From Paraspadella gotoi (lineage: Eukaryota; Chaetognatha): 64,000 nt of DNA. The notes beneath the pieces are model-generated. The model was not told where the DNA came from and searched no databases. It worked only from the letters and a program-made list of their open reading frames with translations. The position numbers were made by a program, and so were the translations under genes. Shown here in pieces: positions 44,740-54,700 of this stretch (its first letter is position 1; each line of letters begins with the position of its first letter). The DNA lies in NCBI GenBank assembly GCA_051294375.1, contig CM119267.1, forward strand, positions 14,501,694 through 14,565,693, read 5' to 3'.

Positions 44740-45120
44740 TATAAAATTTTAATTTACATCTGTTTATTCTCCTATTTATCCTTTTGAATAAATACTGTTG
44801 CTTATGCAAATTCCAAAGCAAAGAGGTTTTTGGTCTTGAGAATTAAACTTGTTTTCCCCCCTACCCCATTTTTATCTCGTCTTGGCGCAATAATCGTTTA
44901 GAATTGCTTCTTTGTGCCGTCGTCGTTACGCATATTTTTTTAATATAAAAACTACTACGGTTTATATAAGATTTTTTTTACATAAAAACTACTACGAATT
45001 ATGATTATGATGCGTAATCCCTCTGAATTAAACTCTTATATTTCAAATTTCATTCATTTCAATTTTTCAAACTTCAAAATTAATTTATTGCAATTTTGTT
45101 ATTAGACACACAAATCAAGT
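44740..45120. other. Intergenic after TMEM231
   Basis: AATAAA at about 44788, then AT-rich DNA with a 40-base duplication (AAAACTACTACG twice near 44945 and 44985). No gene seen. Confidence 0.5.
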
Positions 45121-45169
45121 TTGTTTAATTTTATCTTTGTTGTACATTGCTCAAATGTAATTACTTATT

Positions 45170-45208
<39 letters not shown>

Positions 45209-45332
45209 TTCACCAAATTTCATTTCTTTTCACCACTTATTCTATCTTGCCTAAACTAAATCTGTCCTCTAAACTGACCACTAATCTCTCTCAATTCTTT
45301 GTTGGAAACTTTAACCTTTTCTGTCTCTCTCA

Positions 45333-45394
<62 letters not shown>

Positions 45395-45560
45395 AACTCA
45401 CAAATTGTCCCATTATTCACAACTGTCAAAAGCGCTGATGAAGACTCGAAAATCTCTGAGTCGAAACATGTCTGCAACTTATTAATAATAAAATCGTTGT
45501 AAAAATTCAAATTTCCTTGTAAATCTCTATACAACAACGAAAAGAAAGAATATACCATGG
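45121..45560 (+). mobile_element. Penelope-derived hammerhead repeat with CT runs
   Basis: Order: TTGTACATTGCTCAA, CT microsatellite, AATCTGTCCTC and CTGACCACTAATC, TTCTTTGTTGGAAAC, long CT run (about 45340-45393), hammerhead core, AATAAAATCGTTGTAAAAATTC, and ACAACAACG. This is the same order as at 15.2-15.56 kb. No coding capacity. Confidence 0.7.
45435..45472 (+). ncRNA. Hammerhead ribozyme core, type I
   Basis: CTGATGA, AGACTC-GAAAATCTCT-GAGTC, GAAACATGTC. Core complete, GTC cleavage triplet. Upstream GCG can pair with downstream TGC as the beginning of stem I. Confidence 0.75.
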
Positions 45561-45779
45561 ATTGATTTTTATAAAAGTATGCTATCATAATAAGTTAAAA
45601 ATTTAGATATGGTTTTTCATCTTTAAGATCTTTAAAACAAAAAATACTTGAATCCATATGAAACGTAATAATTTTAATTTTTTTTCATTATTACATATCT
45701 GTTAAAGAAAAGTTTAATAGTAGTGATATAAGCATTTTATTTTGCTATTTGAAGGAAAATTACACTTTTTATTATAATT

Positions 45780-46080
45780 AGTAAATATCAATCAATTACT
45801 ATTATATCAATCAATTATTATTATATCAATCAATTACTATTACATCATTCAATTACTCTTACATTAATCAATTACTAGTACATCAATCAATTATTATTAT
45901 ATCATTCAATTATTATTACATCATTCAATTATTATTACATCAATCAATTATCATTATATAAATAAATTATCATTATATCAATCAATTCGTTATCGCATCA
46001 ATCGTTTTTTTTTCCGGATTTTTTTATTAATTTTCTTTGATAGTAACTTCTGGCGAGATCACTATACTTTAAGATTTTTT
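45780..46080 (+). repeat. ATCA satellite with conserved flank, second locus
   Basis: ATCAATCAATTATTATTAC units followed by TTGATAGTAACTTCTGGCGA, as in CPSF4 intron 1. Confidence 0.75.
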
Positions 46081-46615
46081 TTTATCACGAAAACATCCGT
46101 CCATGTATCAATGCAGTAGTTTGGAATAATTTTAACTTTTTTTGAGCCAAAAAATTGTATTTATTTACTTCATTGAAAAACAAAAATGATTATAAGACGG
46201 ACAGTAAAGTGGAGATCCTGATTATTATTATTAGTAAGAAAGTAAATAAAATCGCCGGCCGAATTCTTTAAAAATTCCAATGCCCGCTAAGAAATATTTT
46301 GCTCCCTCTGTTCAAACGCCGGTCGCAAAACGTTACCTTATTTGGAAGTATTTTTAGAATTGTTTACTTTACAAATGTAAACCAAATTTTCTCTCTCTCG
46401 CCATATAAAAATGAATGCCACTTTGTACAATTAGCCAATTCGATTCCATTCGCTTTTCTGATTTCAATAAATCGATTCATCTCATTTTGTTCGCCATTTT
46501 TATCTCGACCACCTCCACTGTAACAAGCAAAATTCGAGAATTATGATCACTGAACGCTCGACAAAGGACTAAATAAAAAATAATTAAACAATTAAACAAT
46601 GTTTTATTCATTGAC
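46081..46615. other. Intergenic upstream of DNAJC30
   Basis: No gene. Unlike most other genes here, DNAJC30 has no clear pyrimidine-AG acceptor before its ATG and is preceded by 1.9 kb without a gene, so this is the likeliest place for a true promoter. A short out-of-frame ATG at 46600 overlaps the start. Confidence 0.4.
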
Positions 46616-47281
46616 ATGGCTTTGTGGCATCATCGAACTTTGTTGTTGAACTCTCAAGATCTAGGGTTCTATGCAAAACTACGTTCTGTTCGTTGTTTTA
46701 GTTCAGCAAGGCCGCTGTTTTACTTTCCGGACCACTACAAGGAATTAAACTTACCCATTGACGCTTCTGCGGGTGAGATTAAGAAAGCCTATTACCGTCT
46801 TTCTAAAGTGCACCATCCAGATATTACCCGCCACTTGACCGGAAAAATCGACGACCAGGCATCGAAGTTCAAAGCTCTTTCTGTTGCCTACGAGGTTCTC
46901 GCAGATCCTGTCAAACGAGACAACTACGACTACGAGCGCAACCGGCGCTCTTATGTCAACCCCTCGGCCAGAAAGTCGCACTATCATGGAGATGCCGGGG
47001 ATGAGACCACTAAAACACATGATGGTGCATCAGAAGGCCCTACACTAAACTGGGATACTTATGTCCGTCGAACGACTATCAAAAAAAAGGGCACGAACGG
47101 TTCGAGTTTAAAGTATTTTTGGCATATTTTTTGGGGATACTTGATTGCGTGGATCGTCGTCACACTGTCTATATTTTGGTCTGATAAGAAGCTATTTGGA
47201 GGAGTACACGAAGATTTGAAAAGGGAGTTTCTTAAAAAGGAACTCGCGAAAATGAAAGAATTAAGGAGAAAAAAGGAGTGA
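46616..47281 (+). CDS. DNAJC30: Mitochondrial J-domain protein DNAJC30-like, 221 aa
   Basis: J-domain co-chaperone of the inner mitochondrial membrane; the vertebrate protein acts with complex I and ATP synthase. The first 35 residues are basic, lacking acidic residues apart from one Asp, and look like a mitochondrial presequence. J domain about 40-108 with HPD at 67-69 and the helix KFKALSVAYEVLADPVKRDNYD. The C-terminal part has LNWDTYV, the equivalent of the conserved FNFDAFY stretch in DNAJC30, then one membrane span at about 168-188 and a basic tail. Length close to human (226). Ortholog assignment is good but rests on architecture beyond the J domain. Confidence 0.8.
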   Translation: MALWHHRTLLLNSQDLGFYAKLRSVRCFSSARPLFYFPDHYKELNLPIDASAGEIKKAYYRLSKVHHPDITRHLTGKIDDQASKFKALSVAYEVLADPVKRDNYDYERNRRSYVNPSARKSHYHGDAGDETTKTHDGASEGPTLNWDTYVRRTTIKKKGTNGSSLKYFWHIFWGYLIAWIVVTLSIFWSDKKLFGGVHEDLKREFLKKELAKMKELRRKKE

Positions 47282-47409
47282 TTACTGAGCAGATATACCT
47301 GAAAAATAGCCGTGCCTCGGTAATTTTTTTTTTTCCATTATCAGATAATTTAATGTACTTTAGAGATTTTACGAAATCACAAACTCGGCAAACCGTCTTT
47401 TGACGAACG

Positions 47410-47997
47410 ATGTCGAGCGACGAAGGTGAAACGGAGGCCGCCGCCAAGGTTCTCTCCTGGTGGACTGGCCCTCGTCCCGACGTCAACTACCCGCTCTCCG
47501 TCGTTTACTGCGGGGAATGCTCCATGCCCCTCGAATATTGCGAATACTGGCCTCAGCCGGAAAAGTGCAAGGAGTGGGCCGTCCGCAACGCGCCCGACGC
47601 TTTGGAGAAACTGAAGGTCGACGACACCGACGGCGCCGGCGAAACCGGAGACGTCGACGGGGACGATAAGAAGCGGCAGACGCGCGGCGGGAAAGGTATG
47701 ATGCGCGCCAAGAAGAAGAAGGAGACGGGACCGAAGAAACTCGTCATCTCCCGTAGTCAGCGTAACAAGAAAAAATACGTGACCGTTGTTGCGGGACTGG
47801 CCACCTTTGGTGTCGACCTCAAGGCAGCGTCTAAGAAGTTTGGCGCCAAATTTGCCTGTGGATCCTCGGTGACCGGAGATGATGAGATCGTCATCCAGGG
47901 CGACATCACTGACGAGCTCATTGACTTTATCTCGGACACGTGGCCCGAGATAGACGAGGACCTTATCGTCGATGGAGGTGACCAGAAAAGGTCGTGA
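47410..47997 (+). CDS. DENR: Density-regulated protein DENR, 195 aa
   Basis: Partner of MCTS1 in translation reinitiation after upstream ORFs and in recycling of 40S subunits. N-terminal zinc-binding region [17 protein letters not shown] (residues 31-47) matches the family. An acidic and lysine-rich linker follows. The C-terminal SUI1 domain runs from about residue 110 ([20 protein letters not shown], then [19 protein letters not shown] and EIVIQGD). Length 195 against 198 in human. The short gap to DNAJC30 (128 bases) contains a T run ending CCATTATCAG at 47344. Confidence 0.97.
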   Translation: MSSDEGETEAAAKVLSWWTGPRPDVNYPLSVVYCGECSMPLEYCEYWPQPEKCKEWAVRNAPDALEKLKVDDTDGAGETGDVDGDDKKRQTRGGKGMMRAKKKKETGPKKLVISRSQRNKKKYVTVVAGLATFGVDLKAASKKFGAKFACGSSVTGDDEIVIQGDITDELIDFISDTWPEIDEDLIVDGGDQKRS

Positions 47998-48830
47998 CGA
48001 TTGGGAATCTTTTCGTTTAGGATTTAAATGCGACTAATGGAAAATGAACGCTGTCTCGGTGTTTTACGGGATTGCGATCCCAGTTATTCGGAATTTCTTT
48101 TTCTCGTTTAGTGCTTCCGATGCTGTTCGGTTTCGTAGTCCATCTAAGTTAAGCTTTTTATATTATTTTTATAACTTATAATATAAGTTTGAAAAAAATT
48201 AATTTAATTTAATTTTTTTTTATTATAAAACGGATAAAATTCTATTAGGACGGATTATATCAATTTGTAAAACCGTTAATTAAAATTTTAGTATTTTTGC
48301 AAAGCTGTTTTTTTTTTTCGAAATTCTTTTTGGCACTTTAACTCTATAGATTAACTTTATTCCTCTCCAAATTTGAAGTGAAATACATTAATTAAGTGAC
48401 ATGTCATTATATTTTTTATTTTAGTTTTTATTTTAAAAACTAGAGTAAAATGAACTTGTGACAGGAAAATAGTAGTAATGTATCGAAGACTATGATGTTG
48501 AAAAGTAAGTAAGAAGAATGTGGTATTTTTAAAAGGCATTAGTAATAAGACATCCTAATAATTTCATAAATTCTCATTAAGCTTTGTGCAAATTCATGGT
48601 CGGTTGTGAAGATGGTGGTTATGCGTGGATTTTTGCCGGATTAGCAGGTAGCTTATTTGATTCATTTGAAATTAAACAGCCCGTGTGACTTATTAAATTA
48701 AATCAAGCTTTTCTAACTTTGGCAAAAATTATTGAGAAGAAACTGCTGCGAAAGTATATTTGGGAAAGAAAGGGGGCACTCTCAGAAAAAGTGCCAGAAA
48801 CTCGCTTTAAAATAAATAAAATCCATGAAG
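47998..48830. other. Intergenic after DENR
   Basis: AT-rich. One short exon-like segment at 48596-48647 is discussed in the findings. No other gene seen. Confidence 0.4.
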
Positions 48831-48970
48831 GGTATAGGTTCCCAACTGATGACCTTCCCATTGTATAAACTTAAAAAATAAAAAATATTCAAAAAAGAAA
48901 TAATTAAAAAATAGGATAAAGAAAAAATAAATTTTTCTGTTCAGCCTCTTAGATCTTATGATTTTTCATT
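48830..48970 (-). repeat. Dispersed repeat, inverted relative to 53.15-53.47 kb
   Basis: GGTTCCCAACTGATGACCTTCC and CTGTTCAGCCTCTTAGAT reappear in inverse order and orientation around 53150-53460. Confidence 0.6.
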
Positions 48971-49239
48971 AATGACTTTCTAACAGAAATGATGTGTGAT
49001 ATCTATTAGAAAACTAGGACAGATAGTAATCTAACCTTGTGTTGTATAGATGCTCCCTCTATTTCCAGAAGACAACACTGACTTCCCCTTCCCAAATTGA
49101 ATTATTAGATAAATAAAACATTTTTAAAAAAGAAAGCAATATATGTTTAAATAAATAATATAGATTAAATACTAAATCCTTCATAAAAATATTAAAATAG
49201 AAAAATGAAAAATAGTGAAACAAGTAATTTACAAATTTT

Positions 49240-50110
49240 CATATATATAATGGGTAGGGAAGTGTGTGATTGAGCTGGATATAAAGCTTCGATGGAATCG
49301 TCCGAGTGGAAATGAGTTTAAATGGAAAAAAACAAAAAATATAATTCACTATTTGAACACCAATTGACCTAGAATTTTGTATGTGAGTAGGAAAGTGTGT
49401 GATTGAACAGGAAACCAGTTTCGATGGAATCGTTTGAGTGGAAATGAGTTTAATGGAAAAAAAAAACAAAAACCTGTTTCACTAATTGATTATGATTTTT
49501 TCCTTTTATATTAAATGTATATGCAGGATGTATTAATAAATCAAATAATTAATCAGTTAATTAATCAATTAGTCAATTAATTAATCACGAATTAATTAAT
49601 CAGTCAATCAATCCGTCCATCCATCCCAACTGAGCAAAAAGCCCAATAACTCGTGATTGGCTGGTTGGATCGGAATGAAATTTTGTGTATGGGTAGGAAC
49701 ATGTGTGATGAAGCTGGATATAAAGTTTCGACGGAATCGTGTGAGTGGATATGAGTTTAAATGGAAAAAACATAAGTCGCATTTACTAAAATCTTTTTAC
49801 TTATTTTAACCAATAAATATTTAATTAATCATAATTGGATGGATAGATTGAGTTCAAATTTTGTGTGTGGGTAGGAAAATGTGTGACGAAGCTTGACATA
49901 AAGTTTCGGTACGAGTGGAAATGAGTTTAAATGAAAAAAATATGAGTCACATTTACTTGACTCTTTTTACTTATTTTAACCCATTATAGATTGAGATGAA
50001 ATTTTGTGAGCGGGAAGGAAAGTTTGTGAAGAAGCTAGATATAAAGTTTTGACGGAATTGTGCCAGTGGAAATGAGTTTAAATGGAAAAAATATAAGTCA
50101 CATTTACTTT
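49240..50110 (+). repeat. Degenerate tandem repeat, about five units
   Basis: Unit core GATGGAATCGT, GAGTGGAAATGAGTTTAAATGG, then A run; cores near 49290, 49425, 49735, 49915 and 50050, each preceded by GGGTAGGAA-GTGTGTGA and GATATAAAGTTTCGA. Unit spacing is uneven (130-310 bases). Confidence 0.7.
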
Positions 50111-50431
50111 ATTTTAAGGACATCGATGATGATAAGCTGTATATAAATTTATAATTAATTATTAAATATTAAAATTAATTAATTAATCGATTAATTAATT
50201 AATTTTCGTAGGCAGATCCGACATTGTTTGCTCAAACTTGTTTTAGAAAAGAATCGACTCCTACACTTTCACTTATATTTTTTTTAATTTAATTATTCAT
50301 AATTATTATATTTATTTAAAATCTTATGGATGAATTTAGACATTGTATTAATCCTTTCTTTTGTTGTTTGTTGAGATTAATTAAAAACGAAAATTTTCGT
50401 GGAACAACAATACAGTTTTTTATTAACTTTG

Positions 50432-50466
50432 GACATGTTTCGGCTTACAACTCAAGCCTTCATCAG
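50432..50466 (-). ncRNA. Hammerhead ribozyme core of the Penelope-like element
   Basis: CTGATGA, AGGCTT-GAGTTG-TAAGCC stem II, GAAACATGTC. Complete core on the coding strand of the endonuclease fragment and downstream of it, the position of the terminal-repeat ribozyme in Penelope-like elements. Confidence 0.72.
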
Positions 50467-50499
50467 CATTTGAAATCACAAATAATTTATTTCACAAAC

Positions 50500-50501
<2 letters not shown>

Positions 50502-50534
<33 letters not shown>
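50502..50534. repeat. GA microsatellite
   Basis: Uninterrupted GA repeat of about 33 bases inside the Penelope-derived terminal region; equivalent CT/GA runs accompany nearly every copy of this family. Confidence 0.85.
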
Positions 50535-50536
<2 letters not shown>

Positions 50537-50930
50537 CAACAAAGAATTTAGTAAAGGAAAGTGGTCAGATGTGAGGACAGGTGAAGATGAGGACAGGGAT
50601 GAAAAGGAGAGTGAATGTGAAATTGGTGAAAAGGGAGAGAGAGAGGGAGAGAGAGACACAGAGAGAGAGAGAAATAATAGTATACATTAGGCAATGTACA
50701 ACAAAGATAAATAGTATTATAAACTAGACATAACAAAGATTGAAATAAATTAAATTAGGCTGTTTGTGCATTTTTGAAATAGTGAAATATTGAAAATGAA
50801 ATGGAAAAGGATAGTTTGTGAGGGATAGTTAAGATAAAGAGGTAAGAGAAAAATAAGTAAAGAAAGAGCTCAAAATGAGCTGGTCCCCCCCCAGCCGGGC
50901 AAATGAGGGATATTACTGATGAATTTCGGT

Positions 50931-51494
50931 TCATAGGCCTGTCATAGGTTGAGAGAGTATTGTGGTGGAGTTAGTTAGGCTGGGATCTGGTAATGACCCA
51001 CCTGGAAAAATGCCCAGTGCCACTCGAATGTCTCTCTGACCTGATAAGCCTGCCGAATGCCCTCCTCTCACCTGACGGTGAGGCGGGCGATTGCCTGTTC
51101 TGGCCTGTTTTGGTACAGGAGATTCAGACTCCTCCCCCTCCTCCTGCAGCCGTCGTTTTGGGCGACGCTCGGTACGAGGAGAGTCGTGCCAAGTTGCTGC
51201 AGGCTTGGGTGAGGCATCAGGTATCCATTGCCTGCTGAGAGGTCTCAGCCTGACCCGTTGAGTGGGGACAGGGGAGTCACCGTGCGGCTGAGGTGGTGTT
51301 GGGTGCTCCACCACAGTTTTGATAAGCGAATCATAGCTTGGAGGGAGGTCGAATCGTCCTCCACGATTCAAAGAGGGCTCGAGGGCTTTGATGTAAATTG
51401 CCTCTCTAATACCTCTTGAGAACCAATTTTGGTCATGGGACAGCACGAGACAGTCTTCCTCTCTAAACAGAGTTGTAAGCCGAAACATGTCCAA
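50931..51494 (-). pseudogene. C-terminal fragment of Penelope-like GIY-YIG endonuclease ORF
   Basis: Open for 187 residues. The first 60 hold HDQNWFSRGIREAIYIKALEPSLNRGGRFDLPPSYDSL, which I give only as short motifs: IREAIYIK and PSLNR followed by a GGR and a Pro-Pro-x-Tyr. This is the closing part of the GIY-YIG nuclease domain in Penelope-like retroelements. The remainder is Pro/Arg-rich. The reverse transcriptase and the GIY-YIG motif itself are missing upstream, and the first nine residues read into the inverted terminal arm, so the reading frame starts inside a rearranged element. Confidence 0.65.
51468..51491 (+). ncRNA. Half hammerhead core, opposite arm
   Basis: AGAGTTGTAAGCCGAAACATGTCC on the + strand: the 3' half (stem II arm, GAAAC, ATGTC) without a CTGATGA box. 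It faces the complete core at 50432-50466. Confidence 0.55.
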
Positions 51495-51743
51495 AGGATG
51501 AATTTAGATAAAATGTTGATTTTGGTCGATTTCTTCTAAACCCATTGGCAAATTTTGACGCAACTTAAGATTTACATTATTCCAGTCATTCTCTATCCAA
51601 AAATATAAAAATATTATGAAACAAGTTTGAGCAAACAATGTCGGATCTCTTGGTAGGTTCCAGTCGGCAAAAGTAAAATTATGCCAAATAATCTTTTTAT
51701 CAGAACATTTACTCAATACTAATTGTAATTTACAGGTCTTTAT

Positions 51744-54700
51744 ATGAGCTTTGACGTGGCATATTATCTACGCGGCGCTTGTTCGATGGTGGCTTGGACG
51801 CTCATTCCATGGATGAGAGGCGTTCGTATTTTGACGTACCGAGAATTGCGCCAGTCTTTGCTGACACCGTCATTGACGAGCGGCCTTTGTTGGTTCACTG
51901 ATCTCGACTTCATGTTCCATATGAACAACGCCCGTTATCTCAGAGAGTGCGACTTTGCTCGATTCAAGCTATTTTCTTCAGTGGGCATTGGAATCGCGCT
52001 TAGACGCACTGGTTACTCTATGGTTTTAGGTGAGCGAAAGTGTAACCAAAAAAAATGAAATACAGAGTGTCTCAAGCGTACTGTCACTTTACAAATAAGC
52101 GCTGTATCAAATTGGTAAGGTAAATTTTTATTTGATTGAAAGATAAGTTCATACAGTTGTTTTTGGTATCTATATTATCATGTTTATTTGTATTTTTATT
52201 GACATAATGCAAATTTCAAATGAAAGGAAATTTTGTTTTGACAGTTGATCAAAAGATTTTGGTAGTATCAAATTTATAAAGTAGTCCTGCTTTTAGTAAA
52301 AAATATAATTTTACATATTATATTACAGTAGGCCACTATGTTTATTATGCCCTTGCCTAAGATTTTTGTAATTTGGAAATGATTGACGATGATGATAATG
52401 ATTTCAGAAGAGAAGATGCAAAGAATGATTACGAAGATAATTTGTTTTTATAGCCACTCATTAAGTTTACCTTCCGGAAAATGATGAACGCTACAAATTT
52501 AGTCTCCATGATTCAGCATTTGATGGTAAATGCATAGAGTATATTTTACTGCTAAAACTATTTTTCAGCTGACTGCTGCTTTACTAATGTAATTGGCTCT
52601 GTCAAACCAACTGCATGTCTGTAACAATCTATCAATAAAAACCAATCGAATACTCTCAAATCCGGAAGGACTATTGCAAAATTCTGTCAGGAAAGGCCTG
52701 TGACCATCACTGTACCATGGCGACATATTATTATTTAACTTAGTAGGTGAAAAAAAAAATCTTTTGGGTAGTTGGAAAGATTTGAATATTTTAAAATTGA
52801 CAACAATTATTTTCGACATTGGCTTTGAGTGCTGATAAAATGTGATATAATAGTTTGATTTTAAAAATAAAGATTTCATATAAAAGTTAGCAGATTCGAA
52901 AACGAAAGTTTTAGTATTTTTACAACGATTTATTACAAAGTATTGGACATGTTTCGACTCTTGTTTTCGAGTCTTCATCAGCAAAATGCTTTCGTTTACG
53001 AATCTGCTATCTTATTGAACAACGAAAAGAGAGAAAAATTACACAATGTCTACATATAAAAGTTAAAACTGTAAGAACTTCAGGATCCAACTGTCAGGAA
53101 CAAACTCTTGTGGAATCTCGATTGGATCTTNNNNNNNNNNNNNNNNATTAATAAAAAATCATAATATCTAAGAGGCTGAACAGAAATGGGAATGGATAAT
53201 TTTTTGAGAGGGGACCAAAGTTATATATGATTTTTTTAACAATAGGGATAAGACTACCATGTAGAATTGTATGTTCTGATAGGGATACATACTGGGGAAA
53301 GGTCTATAGGGGCACCTTTATGTCATGAACATAATTTTAAACTACTTGAATGAAAATTATACTATTTCTTCTTTATCCAACATTTTAATTATTTCTCTAT
53401 TGAATATTTTTTTATCTTTTATGTTTATACAATGGGAAGGTCATCAGTTGGGAACCTATACCCTATACCCTATACTCTATACCTATACCCTATACCCTAC
53501 ACCCTATACCAGACGGCAACCTTTCAGGTTTTTATCATTCCGGAGATGGTGTGTTTCCATTTTCTTTTTCCTCCTATAAAAGGAACCGTGTAAGGGTAGT
53601 ACTATATAATAAATATATATGANNNNNNNNNNNNNNNNNNNNNNNNNNNNNNNNNNNNNNNNNNNNNNNNNNNNNNNNNNNNNNNNNNNNNNNNNNNNNN
53701 NNNNNNNNNNNNNNNNNNNNNNNNNNNNNNNNNNNNNNNNNNNNNNNNNNNNNNNNNNNNNNNNNNNNNNNNNNNNNNNNNNNNNNNNNNNNNNNNNNNN
53801 NNNNNNNNNNNNTGAGCAAACGAAAAACATAATAAAATAGAGAGAAAAAAAATGGTTAATTAAATAAAATGTTATGGTGGACTAATCCACCAACCGTTCA
53901 TCAGCGGCCTTTGGTACCGGAGGCAAGTCTTTTGCCTTCCCATCCAAAGGTCTGGGGTTCTAGCCTGGTGGTTGCCTAGCAGTTAAGAGGGACGGGGCGC
54001 TTAACCNNNNNNNNNNNNNNNNNNNNNNNNNNNNNNNNNNNNNNNNNNNNNNNNNNNNNNNNNNNNNNNNNNNNNNNNNNNNNNNNNNNNNNNNNNNNNN
54101 NNNNNNNNNNNNNNNNNNNNNNNNNNNNNNNNNNNNNNNNNNNNNNNNNNNNNNNNNNNNNNNNNNNNNNNNNNNNNNNNNNNNNNNNNNNNNNNNNNNN
54201 NNNNNNNNNNNNNNNNNNNNNNNNNNNNNNNNNNNNNNNNNNNNNNNNNNNNNNNNNNNNNNNNNNNNNNNNNNNNNNNNNNNNNNNNNNNNNNNNNNNN
54301 NNNNNNNNNNNNNNNNNNNNNNNNNNTCTGAAGAACAGTATTTTTCATTGTATAGATCCATGAGATAAAGGTTTTCTTACAATTATTAAAAATTGTAGAT
54401 AGGGTCGTGGTATTCAAACATACTCTTAAGTTCTCACAAACATCGATTATATCAAAAAAAATTTTGGACACCATCATTATATAATATATATAATATGTCA
54501 TTATCTTGTAAGAGTGATGGAGGCCTTAAACCACCAAAGCCTGTCCAAAGTCAGGGGCAAGATAGCTTATTTATTAAATGATGGATAATTTTTATATTGG
54601 TTGTACCAATTTCATAAATTCAGCTCCTTGTATTTTGATGCTAGTGCGGGAGTACAATAAGTATCCCCGATCTAATACTTAAGGGAGTGGTCTTTTCATA

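Larger units (their letters stand above)
50215..51647 (-). mobile_element. Penelope-like retroelement remnant with inverted ends
   Basis: Perfect 29-base inverted repeats at 50215-50243 and 51619-51647. In minus-strand order: a half hammerhead core (inverted), the C-terminal part of the GIY-YIG endonuclease ORF, the block AAAGAGCTCAAAATGAGCTGG, GA/CT-rich DNA with the GTGGTCAGATGTGAGGACAG block, and a complete hammerhead core. No reverse transcriptase domain is present, so this is a 5'-truncated, non-autonomous copy. It lies just upstream of THEM6. Confidence 0.7.

Noticed and set aside
45121-45588. Ser/Leu- and Arg/Glu-repeat proteins
   Set aside because: Translations of CT/GA microsatellites within the hammerhead repeat.
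51504-51716. 70-residue minus-strand ORF over the right inverted end
   Set aside because: Crosses the element boundary; no family match by eye.
53504-54501. Long ORFs across N runs
   Set aside because: Most residues are undetermined; the frame is open only because of N.
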